From assembly GCA_032260445.1 (NCBI GenBank), contig JAVVFG010000264.1, positions 1 to 6,103 on the forward strand: 6,103 bases of DNA. The letters are read 5' to 3'. Below, in pieces: positions 1 to 5,360 of this stretch. Below the pieces are notes generated by a model that had not been told where the DNA came from, did no database searches, and saw only the letters and a program-made list of their open reading frames with translations. Position 1 is the first letter of the stretch, and each line of letters begins with the position of its first letter. The position numbers and the translations under genes are program-made. The stretch comes from JAAYYY01 sp032260445 (GTDB taxonomy: Bacteria; Chloroflexota; Anaerolineae; Promineifilales; Promineifilaceae).

Positions 1-768
1 GAGGAAGGGAATGGGGCGTGGCGGGGGCAGCTCACCCTGGAGAATGTCTCTGTGCAGCTGCCGTGTCTCGGCCGTGGGTTCGACGCCCAGCTCGGCGTGC
101 AGCAGCTCACAGCACTGCTCGTACTGGGCCGTCGCGCGTTCCGGCTGTCCCTGCCAGGCGTAGAGCGACATGATCCAGCGGTGCGTGCCTTCGAGCCAGG
201 GATCCATGCGCAGGAGCCGTTCGGCGTGGGCTAGGGCGCGCTCGTATTCGCGCCAGCGGCTGTAGCCGGCGATCAGTTGCTCCAGAGCCGACATCTGCTG
301 CTGGCGCAACTGCTCGCGCCAGCGGAAGAGCCACATCTCAAATTCCGGGGAGACGCCATCAGGCAAAAAGCCGCTGCAGAAGTCCTCGCGGTAGAGCGCG
401 ACGGCTTCCTCCAGCTCCTCCAGTGATCTTTCGCGGCCGAGTAGCGTCTGGAACTGCTCAAGGTCCAGGCTGTAGTCGCCGCTGCGGTCAAAGGCGATGG
501 TCTGCCGGTCAACCTGGAAGAAGTCGCCGAGGCGCGCGCGGAGCGGGGTGAGGCCGGCGCGGCCGCGCAGGTAGGCCAGCCCCTGGGACTCGTCTAGTTC
601 CGGCCACAGCAGCTCGGCGAGGTGCTGCCGGCTCTGCGGCTGGTCCGTCACCACCAGGTAGACCAGCAGCGCGAACGTCTTCTGGTAGCGCAGCAGATCC
701 GCGCCGGCCTCCACGCCATCCACCTGGATTTCGGGATGCCCGAGTAGCTTGAGGTTAAGACGTGCCAC
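1..768 (-). CDS. BTAD-domain (AfsR/DnrI/SARP-type) transcriptional activator, N-terminal part, runs off the window
   Basis: This is a DNA-binding transcriptional activator of the AfsR/DnrI type; 256 residues are visible and the frame is open at base 1. Residues 1-95 fit the winged-helix DNA-binding domain: a start like VARLNLKLLG, then the LLRYQKTFALLVYLVV helix, the HLAELLWPELDE segment and LRARLGDFFQVDRQT. Residues 100-245 fit the helical BTAD/TPR-like domain, with EEAVALYREDFCSGFLPD, PEFEMWLFRWREQL, RLLRMDPWLEGTHRWIM and the closing HAELGVEPTAET. A proline-rich linker (PPPRPIPFL) follows. In relatives such a linker often leads into an AAA/NB-ARC ATPase domain, so the complete protein is probably much larger (inference). 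The GTG start at 768 is chosen because GGAGGG lies 7 bases upstream and residue 1 matches the usual start of the domain. It is transcribed divergently from the small-gene cluster at 892-2758, so it could regulate that cluster or itself. Confidence 0.9.
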   Translation of the reverse strand, partial: MARLNLKLLGHPEIQVDGVEAGADLLRYQKTFALLVYLVVTDQPQSRQHLAELLWPELDESQGLAYLRGRAGLTPLRARLGDFFQVDRQTIAFDRSGDYSLDLEQFQTLLGRERSLEELEEAVALYREDFCSGFLPDGVSPEFEMWLFRWREQLRQQQMSALEQLIAGYSRWREYERALAHAERLLRMDPWLEGTHRWIMSLYAWQGQPERATAQYEQCCELLHAELGVEPTAETRQLHRDILQGELPPPRPIPFL

Positions 769-891
769 GAAAATAGCCCTCCGCCGGCTGCACCTGCCAC
801 ATGGTTCTCGCCTGCACACAAATCGTGATCAACGCCTGCTCAACGGTGCGCCCCTACACTGGGGTCCAGAGGAAAGGAGACAAACAAAACA
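769..891. promoter_or_regulatory. Divergent intergenic region between the BTAD regulator and the small-protein cluster
   Basis: These 123 bases must carry the start signals for both directions. The ribosome binding site for the leftward gene (GGAGGG on the minus strand) and for the rightward gene (AAAGGAGA at 873-880) are clear. A TACACT at 855-860 could be a -10 element for the rightward cluster, but no matching -35 is seen at 16-18 bases, so the promoter is not assigned. No long inverted repeat that would mark an operator was found. Confidence 0.4.
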
Positions 892-1101
892 ATGGAAAGG
901 AATGTTCTTTACAGCTCAGTCTATATCCTGCGCGTCTGGCGCGATGGCGATGAAAACGGCTCATCGCCCTGGCGAATCAGTATCGAAGACGCCGCGACCG
1001 GCGAGCGACACGGCTTCACCAGATTCGTGGACCTGACCGGCTTCTTCGGCGAGAAGATAGCCGCCAGTCTGCCGGCAAAGGTCGAGCCGGTTGGTCGATA
1101 G
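892..1101 (+). CDS. Small conserved-type protein (YILRVWR / SIEDAATGERHGF), function unknown
   Basis: A 69-residue cytoplasmic protein with no signal peptide or membrane segment. Two blocks stand out: residues 8-17 (SSVYILRVWR) and residues 27-51 (PWRISIEDAATGERHGFTRFVDLTGFF). This layout of a beta strand ending in LRxW, a variable acidic loop, WRxSxEDxxTGERxGF, then an amphipathic helix matches a small uncharacterised protein type I associate with Chloroflexota genomes. No function is known to me. The start is supported by AAAGGAGA at 873-880, about 11 bases upstream, slightly longer than ideal. It ends in TAG. It is the first gene of the rightward cluster and lies divergent to the BTAD regulator, which suggests it is regulated by or works with that protein (inference). 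A longer overlapping frame from 749 lacks a ribosome binding site and protein-like composition. Confidence 0.8.
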   Translation: MERNVLYSSVYILRVWRDGDENGSSPWRISIEDAATGERHGFTRFVDLTGFFGEKIAASLPAKVEPVGR

Positions 1102-1292
1102 GGCCAGCGGCGCTAATGGCTCATGCAGCTAAGGAGGATGAAACGCGAACCAAAATAACACTGTCATTGTACAGAGGCGACGGGGTGCTCGTCAATCCGA
1201 AAGGATGTGGGTGTGACGTGGCGCGGTGTAGGACCGCAACAAGGTTTGGGTGTCCGGCAGGCAGCTCGGGCACAGGCACACGGAGGTAGCAG
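1102..1292. other. 191-bp gap inside the small-gene cluster; orphan ribosome-binding-site-like motif
   Basis: No gene is supported here. A perfect AAGGAGG at 1131-1137 abuts an ATG at 1138, but that frame codes for only six residues before TAA and the spacing is zero, so it is not a working start. A frame from 1116 to 1289 (57 residues, several cysteines) lacks a ribosome binding site and has AT-richer third positions than the neighbours. The motif may be the remnant of a decayed small gene. Confidence 0.4.
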
Positions 1293-1508
1293 ATGAACCG
1301 CTCAGTTATTAACGGAGAAGTTGAATATCACCTGCGCCGGCAGGAACAAGAACGCGCCCGCCACCATCACGAGGTTCCGGAGCCGGAGATCGAAAAAGTG
1401 CGCCCGGGTTTACTCGCTCGTTTGCTGGCTGCGCTGAAAAGGGACCGCACGCAGCGGCCACCTCTGGACTGGGAGCGTGCCGGCCGGCGGGTGCCCAATG
1501 TGAAGTAA
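1293..1508 (+). CDS. Small charged helical protein, function unknown
   Basis: A 71-residue, strongly basic protein that I do not recognise as a named family. Residues 8-25 (GEVEYHLRRQEQERARHH) form a charged, probably helical segment, followed by an acidic PEPEIEK hinge at 29-35. Residues 39-52 (GLLARLLAALKRDR) form an amphipathic helix that could bind a membrane surface or a partner protein. The tail is arginine- and proline-rich. There is no signal peptide or true membrane span. The ATG start is supported by GGAGG at 1282-1286, six bases upstream. The next small gene, at 1609, has the same general plan (a tyrosine/glutamate-containing charged helix, then an L-L-x-R-L amphipathic helix), so the two may be distant paralogues (inference). 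It lies in the middle of the rightward cluster. Confidence 0.7.
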   Translation: MNRSVINGEVEYHLRRQEQERARHHHEVPEPEIEKVRPGLLARLLAALKRDRTQRPPLDWERAGRRVPNVK

Positions 1509-1570
1509 GCCGGCGAGCATGCGCGGGCGAACCGCTACGCCCACACGCTGCCGGCATCATCGTTAGCGCG

Positions 1571-1589
1571 CGGGGTGCCGGACACCCCG
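1571..1589 (+). repeat. Inverted repeat / hairpin in the leader of the 80-residue small gene
   Basis: CGGGGTG (1571-1577) and CACCCCG (1583-1589) pair perfectly over 7 bp with a 5-base loop. The repeat ends five bases before the AAAAGGAG ribosome binding site of the next gene and has no T-run after it, so it is not an intrinsic terminator. It could affect translation or mRNA stability, or be an operator. Confidence 0.5.
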
Positions 1590-1608
1590 GCGCAAAAGGA
1601 GTAGGCAG

Positions 1609-1851
1609 ATGTTGACGCCGTCAATGGATTATGAAGTAGGGAAAGGGCGCATGTTGGAGCTGGAGCGGAAGCTCGCCGTGCGGCGTCTCGTCGCAGAGGC
1701 CCAGGCCAGCCAGCGCCTGCAGCAGCCCAGCGTGCTCGACAGGTTGGTCGAGCGCATGAAAGAGATCGCGAGATGGATTGACCGCCGGGACAGCGCCCTG
1801 TCCGGATTTGATAGCCATCCTTACCAGACACAGCAGCCCACGATGACCTGA
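1609..1851 (+). CDS. Small charged helical protein, function unknown
   Basis: An 80-residue soluble protein not recognised as a named family. Residues 7-38 (starting MDYEVGKGRMLELERKLAVR) form one long charged helix. Residues 41-60 (SVLDRLVERMKEIARWIDRR) form a second amphipathic helix with leucines on one face and basic residues on the other. The C-terminal 20 residues are polar and probably disordered. The ATG at 1609 is preferred because AAAAGGAG ends seven bases upstream; an internal ATG at 1624 has no such site. A 7-bp hairpin lies directly before the ribosome binding site. The arrangement resembles the preceding 71-residue protein, so both may belong to one fast-evolving small-protein group (inference). 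Codon use is GC-rich like the rest of the cluster. Confidence 0.72.
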   Translation: MLTPSMDYEVGKGRMLELERKLAVRRLVAEAQASQRLQQPSVLDRLVERMKEIARWIDRRDSALSGFDSHPYQTQQPTMT

Positions 1852-1912
1852 GAACCAGACGTGCGCGTCGCGATGGAGCGTGGATCCGGCTGCCAGGCGT
1901 TTGCCAGCAACG

Positions 1913-1964
1913 ATCACGAAGCCTCGTGGTGGCCGGACCATTCATTCACAGACAAGTTTCTGTG
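1913..1964 (+). repeat. Two adjacent hairpins upstream of the interrupted membrane-protein gene
   Basis: ATCACGA (1913-1919) pairs with TCGTGGT (1924-1930) over 7 positions with one G-U and a 4-base loop. CACAGA (1947-1952) then pairs perfectly with TCTGTG (1959-1964) across a 6-base loop. The second hairpin ends four bases before the AAAGGAG ribosome binding site at 1968-1974. They may form leader structure in the cluster mRNA or binding sites; no T-run follows either, so they are not terminators. Confidence 0.4.
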
Positions 1965-1981
1965 CTGAAAGGAGAGGTCTG

Positions 1982-2254
1982 ATGGAAACGAAGATGATTA
2001 TCCGTGGGGAGCGTGACCGCGGCGCTGCGGTGATTGTGCTCTTACTGCTGGGCACGATGCTGCTGGCCGTCGCGCTGGTCCTTGCGCTGGCCTGGCCCGG
2101 CGCGCAGGTAGAGAGACCGGTCGCCACCGCCGGGGATAGCCTTGCTGGCTATTACGCTGCCCGCGCCACGGCCGCGGCGCCCGAAGCTACGCTGGCCGTC
2201 GTCGAGATGGAAGGTTATCGCGAAACCGTGGCGGCTGAGCGCGAGTTCACCTAG
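1982..2254 (+). CDS. Small single-pass membrane protein, apparently cut short by an in-frame TAG
   Basis: A 90-residue product with a short positively charged N-terminus (residues 1-13), one strong hydrophobic span at about 14-38 (AAVIVLLLLGTMLLAVALVL core) and an extracytoplasmic tail by the positive-inside rule. No recognised domain. The start at 1982 is chosen over an in-frame ATG at 1880 because AAAGGAG at 1968-1974 lies seven bases upstream and the extra N-terminal residues look non-coding. The reading frame stops at TAG 2252-2254, but the same frame continues with coding-like sequence to TAA at 2342-2344, 18 bases before the next gene. The intact ancestor was therefore probably 120 residues. 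A single CAG-to-TAG change (Gln) would explain it. Whether the short product is functional is unknown. Confidence 0.72.
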   Translation: METKMIIRGERDRGAAVIVLLLLGTMLLAVALVLALAWPGAQVERPVATAGDSLAGYYAARATAAAPEATLAVVEMEGYRETVAAEREFT

Positions 2255-2344
2255 ACAACCGCCGCAGACGTCGAAAAGGGACGCCTGGCTGCCGAGGCCT
2301 TCTGGCAGACCTGGGAAGCGTCCGGAAAAGATGTCGTGCGGTAA
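2255..2344 (+). pseudogene. Coding-like continuation of the upstream membrane protein after the in-frame TAG
   Basis: In frame with the gene starting at 1982, the 29 codons after the TAG read TTAADVEKGRLAAEAFWQTW and then EASGKDVVR, followed by TAA. Codon choice (GCC, GAC, GTC, CGC, CTG, GAG, TTC) matches the real genes here, and the stretch looks like an amphipathic helical C-terminus. The following ribosome binding site (TAGGAG, 2350-2355) is placed for a gene ending at 2344, not at 2254. I read it as the severed tail of one 120-residue protein. A sequencing error or tolerated amber readthrough would look the same. Confidence 0.6.
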
Positions 2345-2362
2345 AGCAATAGGAGTAAAGAA

Positions 2363-2758
2363 ATGAACGCGAATACAGTTTCTGGTCAAGATGTTCACGA
2401 TATGGGGCGCTCGTCGCGAGGCCCGTTGCTCATCGGCGTGCTGATTGTGCTGGCCCTGTTGGTGGCTGGCGGCAGCATCCTGTGGCAAGGCTCCAGGGCT
2501 GCGCAGACAGCTGCGCCACTGACCGGGGAACGCTTTCTGGCGGCGAACCCCGAATTAAAAGCAGCGCAGGGATACGCCGCCTGGAGCGGTGCCGCGGCGG
2601 GCGAAACAGCCCTGTCCGCCGATGCCTTCCTGGCGCGCAACCCCGAGCTAAAGGCCGTAGCACGCTTCGCCGCGACGGGCGACGAGCACGCCTTCCTAGC
2701 GCAAAACCCCGAGTTGAAGGCTGTGCGGCGCTATGCCGGCCCGCAGGCAGGTGACTGA
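2363..2758 (+). CDS. Single-pass membrane protein with three FLAxNPELKA repeats, function unknown
   Basis: A 131-residue protein: a polar N-terminus (1-20), one membrane span at about 21-41 (PLLIGVLIVLALLVAGGSIL), then an extracytoplasmic tail. The tail holds three 15-residue repeats: FLAANPELKAAQGYA (58-72), FLARNPELKAVARFA (89-103) and FLAQNPELKAVRRYA (111-125). The consensus is F-L-A-x-N-P-E-L-K-A-x-x-x-[YF]-A, separated by linkers of 16 and 7 residues. The span could act as an uncleaved signal anchor. I do not recognise the repeat as a named domain; it looks like a short helix capped by Asn-Pro and may bind a partner. The start is supported by TAGGAG at 2350-2355. It follows the interrupted membrane protein by 18 bases, shares its topology, and is the last gene before the terminator, so the two probably work together. 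Confidence 0.8.
   Translation: MNANTVSGQDVHDMGRSSRGPLLIGVLIVLALLVAGGSILWQGSRAAQTAAPLTGERFLAANPELKAAQGYAAWSGAAAGETALSADAFLARNPELKAVARFAATGDEHAFLAQNPELKAVRRYAGPQAGD
2534..2737 (+). repeat. Three degenerate in-frame repeats encoding FLAxNPELKA
   Basis: Repeat units lie at 2534-2578, 2627-2671 and 2693-2737. The core coding for NPELK is AACCCCGA-N-TTAAAA in unit 1, AACCCCGAGCTAAAG in unit 2 and AACCCCGAGTTGAAG in unit 3. Synonymous differences between units, with the protein conserved, suggest old duplication under selection on the protein (inference). Confidence 0.8.
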
Positions 2759-2797
2759 TGCCGGCCATCGAGCATGGCGCTGCGAGACGCAAAGGAG

Positions 2798-2829
2798 GCC
2801 CCCGGCACCGACCGGGGGCTTTTCTTTTT
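2798..2829 (+). terminator. Intrinsic (rho-independent) terminator of the small-gene cluster
   Basis: GCCCCCGG (2798-2805) pairs perfectly with CCGGGGGC (2812-2819) over a 6-base loop, followed directly by TTTTCTTTTT (2820-2829). It lies 40 bases after the stop of the repeat protein and ends rightward transcription of the small-gene cluster, separating it from the IclR operon. Confidence 0.93.
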
Positions 2830-2879
2830 CGGTACGCGTCTCCTACGCCGTCCTCGGCTCTGGCCCTACATTACCCGCT

Positions 2880-2894
2880 GCGCACCGGGTGCGC
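2880..2894. promoter_or_regulatory. 15-bp palindrome upstream of the IclR-operon promoter, candidate operator
   Basis: GCGCACC (2880-2886) and GGTGCGC (2888-2894) form a perfect inverted repeat around a single central G. It ends 21 bases before the -35 element at 2916, a position suited to a dimeric regulator. Binding by the adjacent IclR protein is only inferred; the palindrome is GC-rich and could occur by chance in DNA of this composition. Confidence 0.4.
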
Positions 2895-2915
2895 GGCGTG
2901 CGAGCGGGCTGGATC

Positions 2916-2943
2916 TTGACAGCAGACACCGCTCATTTATACT
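2916..2943 (+). promoter_or_regulatory. Sigma-70-type promoter of the IclR/osmoprotectant-transporter operon
   Basis: A perfect -35 TTGACA (2916-2921), a 16-bp spacer and a -10 TATACT (2938-2943, five of six to TATAAT) stand out in an otherwise GC-rich region. Transcription would start near 2950 and give a leader of about 125 bases before the IclR start at 3075. It is the best promoter in the window and the only clear one before the operon. Confidence 0.82.
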
Positions 2944-2969
2944 GTAAGCGTATCATCATTCAAAACTGC

Positions 2970-2986
2970 GTTTCACTCTACGGAAC
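2970..2986. promoter_or_regulatory. Imperfect inverted repeat GTTTC-N7-GGAAC just downstream of the promoter, candidate IclR operator
   Basis: GTTTC (2970-2974) and GGAAC (2982-2986) match as an inverted repeat in four of five positions around 7 bases. It lies about 20 bases past the expected transcription start. Some IclR-family regulators bind GTTTC/GGAAC-like half-sites of about this size, and a site here would fit autorepression. No footprint or conservation evidence is available. Confidence 0.35.
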
Positions 2987-3037
2987 AATTGACCAGGTCT
3001 TATCTCCAGCCCACCCGGCTGAGCCCGGGGACATGTC

Positions 3038-3055
3038 TGGGCCTCGCCCGGCCCA
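3038..3055 (+). repeat. Hairpin in the leader of the IclR gene
   Basis: TGGGCC (3038-3043) pairs perfectly with GGCCCA (3050-3055) over a 6-base loop. It ends 11 bases before the GAGGG-like ribosome binding site at 3067-3071. There is no T-run. It may tune translation or be incidental in a GC-rich leader. Confidence 0.35.
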
Positions 3056-3074
3056 CAGGGAAATGTGAGGGAAG

Positions 3075-3866
3075 ATGACAGCAGCGGGTGCCGTCGCCGA
3101 GAGGCGCAAATCGGATGTGCAGTCGCTCAGCCGGGCGATTGCCATCCTCCATGCCTTCAATCACCAAAATCCCGAGCTTGGCGTCACCGAAATCAGCAAG
3201 CTCGTCGGTCTCCACAAGAGCACGACCTTCCGCTTGCTGAGCACCCTGATCTCCGAAGGGCTGGTCACCCAAGATCCGGAGTCGGGCCGCTACCGGCTGG
3301 GGCTCGGCATGCTCGAGCTGGCCGGCCGGGTGCAGGTGCACGCCGAAGTGCGCCAGGCGGCCCGTCCCTTTATGCAGCCGTTGGCGCAGCGGCTGGGAGC
3401 TACGGCCAATATTGCCATTCTCGACCGGGGCACGTCGTTCAACATCGAACAGGCGGTGCCAACTGGTTACCTGGTCATTAACTACGGCTGGGTCGGGCGG
3501 CGGACGCCGCTCCACGCGACCTCAACCGGCAAGATCCTGCTGGCCTGGCTGCCTGCTGCGGAGATCCGTGCCGTGCTGAGTGAGCCGCTGGAGCGCTACA
3601 CGCCGGATACGATCACCAGCATGGCGCTGCTTGAGCAGGAGCTGGAACGTGTGCGCGCGGCGGGCTACGCTGTCGGGCGCGAGGAGTATGAGGTTGGCCT
3701 CAACGCCATTGCCGCCCCGCTACGCGACGCGACGAGCAGTGTCATCGCCGCGTTGAGCGTCTCCGCCCCTGCCTACCGTCTGGCTGCGGCCAGCTTCGAG
3801 ACGGTGGCGGGGGAGCTGGTCGCGGCAGCCACGGCCATTTCGCGCCAGCTCGGGTACGTGCCGTGA
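3075..3866 (+). CDS. IclR-family transcriptional regulator
   Basis: A 263-residue regulator, the usual length for the family. The N-terminal winged helix-turn-helix spans about residues 14-75, with VQSLSRAIAILHAF opening it, the recognition region VTEISKLVGLHKSTTFRLLS, and a wing ending in GRYRLGLG. The effector-binding domain (about 85-260) carries the family marks PLHATSTGKILLAWLP at 145-160 and REEYEVGLNAIAAPLRD at 202-218. IclR proteins are dimers, usually repressors, that change DNA binding on contact with a small molecule. The start at 3075 gives a normal N-terminus, although its ribosome binding site (GAGGG at 3067-3071) is only three bases away, suggesting weak translation. It lies 39 bases before the permease gene behind the same promoter, so it probably controls the transporter, sensing the substrate or a breakdown product (inference). 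Confidence 0.95.
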   Translation: MTAAGAVAERRKSDVQSLSRAIAILHAFNHQNPELGVTEISKLVGLHKSTTFRLLSTLISEGLVTQDPESGRYRLGLGMLELAGRVQVHAEVRQAARPFMQPLAQRLGATANIAILDRGTSFNIEQAVPTGYLVINYGWVGRRTPLHATSTGKILLAWLPAAEIRAVLSEPLERYTPDTITSMALLEQELERVRAAGYAVGREEYEVGLNAIAAPLRDATSSVIAALSVSAPAYRLAAASFETVAGELVAAATAISRQLGYVP

Positions 3867-3905
3867 CAGGCAAGCTGGACAACAGGCTGGCGCGCCGGAG
3901 GCTGT

Positions 3906-5345
3906 ATGTTTGACGACATTGTCAGGATGGTGGTGCGGCAGCTAACACCCTATCTCAAGGCAGTTGGCGATACCGTCTGCGCCCAGACGCCCGGCCTGGC
4001 GGAGCGCTGGTCCACCTACGAATTCATGTGCCGCAATACGCAGGCCCTGGCGCGCCAGAGTATCGAGCACGTCATCCTGACGCTGATCGCCATGATCGTG
4101 GCCATTTTGCTGGGGGTGATCATCGGGCTGCGCGTCTCCAGCAGCCCCTGGCCGCGGCGCGGCTCGTTGCTCGTCTGGCCCATCGCCATCCTCGTGGTCG
4201 CTGTCCTGCTCGCCGGCGGTGTAGCGCTGGCGACTATGCCGGAGAGTCTGGCGACCGTCGACGCCTTCCGCCCGGCCGATCCCGGCAGCTGGTCGCAGCT
4301 CCTTGACGCGGCGCCTGGGAATCGCACCTTTGCTCTGGCGGTGGTGCTGCAAGCGGCGCTGGTCTTTGGCCTGGCGGCGGTGCTCGTCGCGGGGCTCCTG
4401 CCCGGCGACACTGACCTGCGCCTGCTACCCGTCGCGCTCGCCGGGGCGATTCTTGGGCCGCTGGTTGTGCCGCGCCCCTTCCTGCACACCCTGCTGCTGC
4501 AGATCTACCGGCTAGCACAGAGCGCGGGTCTGGAAGGGGGCACGCTGCGCACGCTGGCCACCGTGCTGAACTGGGTGCGCGAGGCCGCGCCGCTGTGGGC
4601 GTTACTTGTGCTCGTGCTGATCTTCGGCCGGCTCTCGCATCGCCTGACCTGGCAGAAGGTGCTCGCGGCGGCGCTTGGCGGTTACGTGCTTGGCGCGATC
4701 CTCAGCGCCTTTGTTATCCGGCCCGGCGCCAGCACCACGATACTGGTGCTGCAACTGCTGCTCTTTGCCGTCTTTGCCATGCTGATGATGCTCGGCGAAA
4801 GAGCTGCCGATCCGGTGCTGTACGTCGTGGGCATCATTTTCACCATTCCCAGTCTGGCCATGTTCGGCATCATGATCCCGATCATCGGCATCGGGGTCGA
4901 TCCTGCTGTTGTCGCGCTTACCCTCTACGCCCTGCTGCCGATCTTGCGCAATACGATCACCGCAATGCGCCAGCTCAACCCGTCGATCATCGAAGCCGGG
5001 CGCGGCATGGGCATGACCGATCTGCAGCTCCTGACCCGCGTGCAGATCCCGCTGGCGCTGCCGATCATTCTCGCCGGCGTCCGGGTTTCGACGGTGATGA
5101 CCGTCGGCATCGCCTCAATCGCCACGCTGATCGGCGCCGGTGGCCTCGGCGAGCTGATTTTCCACGGCATCAACCGGACCAACACGCGCATGGTGCTGAC
5201 CGGTGCCATCTGGATTGCCCTGCTGGCGCTGCTCTTTGACTACATTCTGGGCCAAGGTGAGATCCGCTGGGTCTCGAAAGGTATCCGCGTCGAGGAAGGC
5301 GAAGAGGTGGAGCAGGTCGCCGAAGCCACGGCGGTCAGTGTCTAG
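3906..5345 (+). CDS. Osmoprotectant/glycine betaine-type ABC transporter permease (OpuCB/YehY family) with a large internal insertion
   Basis: Inner-membrane permease for uptake of a quaternary-amine compound. The core is plain at residues 302-450: VLYVVGIIFTIPSLAMFGIM, LYALLPILRNTITAM, then the EAA coupling loop EAGRGMGMTDLQLLTRVQIP (363-382) that meets the ATPase, and ASIATLIGAGGLGELIF. The helix that normally opens this domain (EHVILTLIAMIVAILLGVIIG) is at 54-74, so residues of about 78-300 form an inserted block with perhaps six further hydrophobic spans (about 87-109, 141-163, 172-188, 228-241, 250-271, 277-296). OpuCB proteins have about 200-240 residues and YehY about 385, with its extra helices placed before the domain; 479 is long. 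The start is supported by CGGAGG four bases upstream. The C-terminus is an acidic tail. It lies 15 bases before the ATPase gene. Confidence 0.92.
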   Translation: MFDDIVRMVVRQLTPYLKAVGDTVCAQTPGLAERWSTYEFMCRNTQALARQSIEHVILTLIAMIVAILLGVIIGLRVSSSPWPRRGSLLVWPIAILVVAVLLAGGVALATMPESLATVDAFRPADPGSWSQLLDAAPGNRTFALAVVLQAALVFGLAAVLVAGLLPGDTDLRLLPVALAGAILGPLVVPRPFLHTLLLQIYRLAQSAGLEGGTLRTLATVLNWVREAAPLWALLVLVLIFGRLSHRLTWQKVLAAALGGYVLGAILSAFVIRPGASTTILVLQLLLFAVFAMLMMLGERAADPVLYVVGIIFTIPSLAMFGIMIPIIGIGVDPAVVALTLYALLPILRNTITAMRQLNPSIIEAGRGMGMTDLQLLTRVQIPLALPIILAGVRVSTVMTVGIASIATLIGAGGLGELIFHGINRTNTRMVLTGAIWIALLALLFDYILGQGEIRWVSKGIRVEEGEEVEQVAEATAVSV

Positions 5346-5360
5346 GAAGAGGATAAGGCC

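Noticed and set aside
1152..1172. CTGT-CATTGT-ACAG, resembling a LexA (SOS) box
   Set aside because: The spacing between half-sites is 6 rather than the 8 of the Escherichia coli box, and no SOS gene follows.
1116..1289. A 57-residue cysteine-containing frame in the gap before the 71-residue gene
   Set aside because: It has no ribosome binding site, AT-richer third codon positions than its neighbours, and no recognisable motif; its stop overlaps the next gene's leader.
1535..1945. Minus-strand open frames of 136 and 106 residues over the 80-residue gene
   Set aside because: They are low-complexity Arg/Pro/Ala-rich antisense frames typical of GC-rich DNA, without ribosome binding sites; the plus-strand gene has a good one.
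1880..1981. An upstream ATG that would add 34 residues to the small membrane protein
   Set aside because: No ribosome binding site precedes it, the added sequence looks non-coding and contains leader hairpins, while the ATG at 1982 has AAAGGAG at ideal distance.
2042..2488. A 148-residue minus-strand frame across both membrane-protein genes
   Set aside because: It is antisense to the two membrane-protein genes and has a Gln/Arg/Gly-rich, non-protein-like composition.
2791..2798. AAAGGAGG looked like a ribosome binding site
   Set aside because: It forms the base of the terminator stem at 2798-2829 and no suitable start codon follows.
3000..3515. A 171-residue minus-strand frame over the start of the IclR gene
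   Set aside because: It is the shadow of a well-supported IclR gene and crosses its leader.
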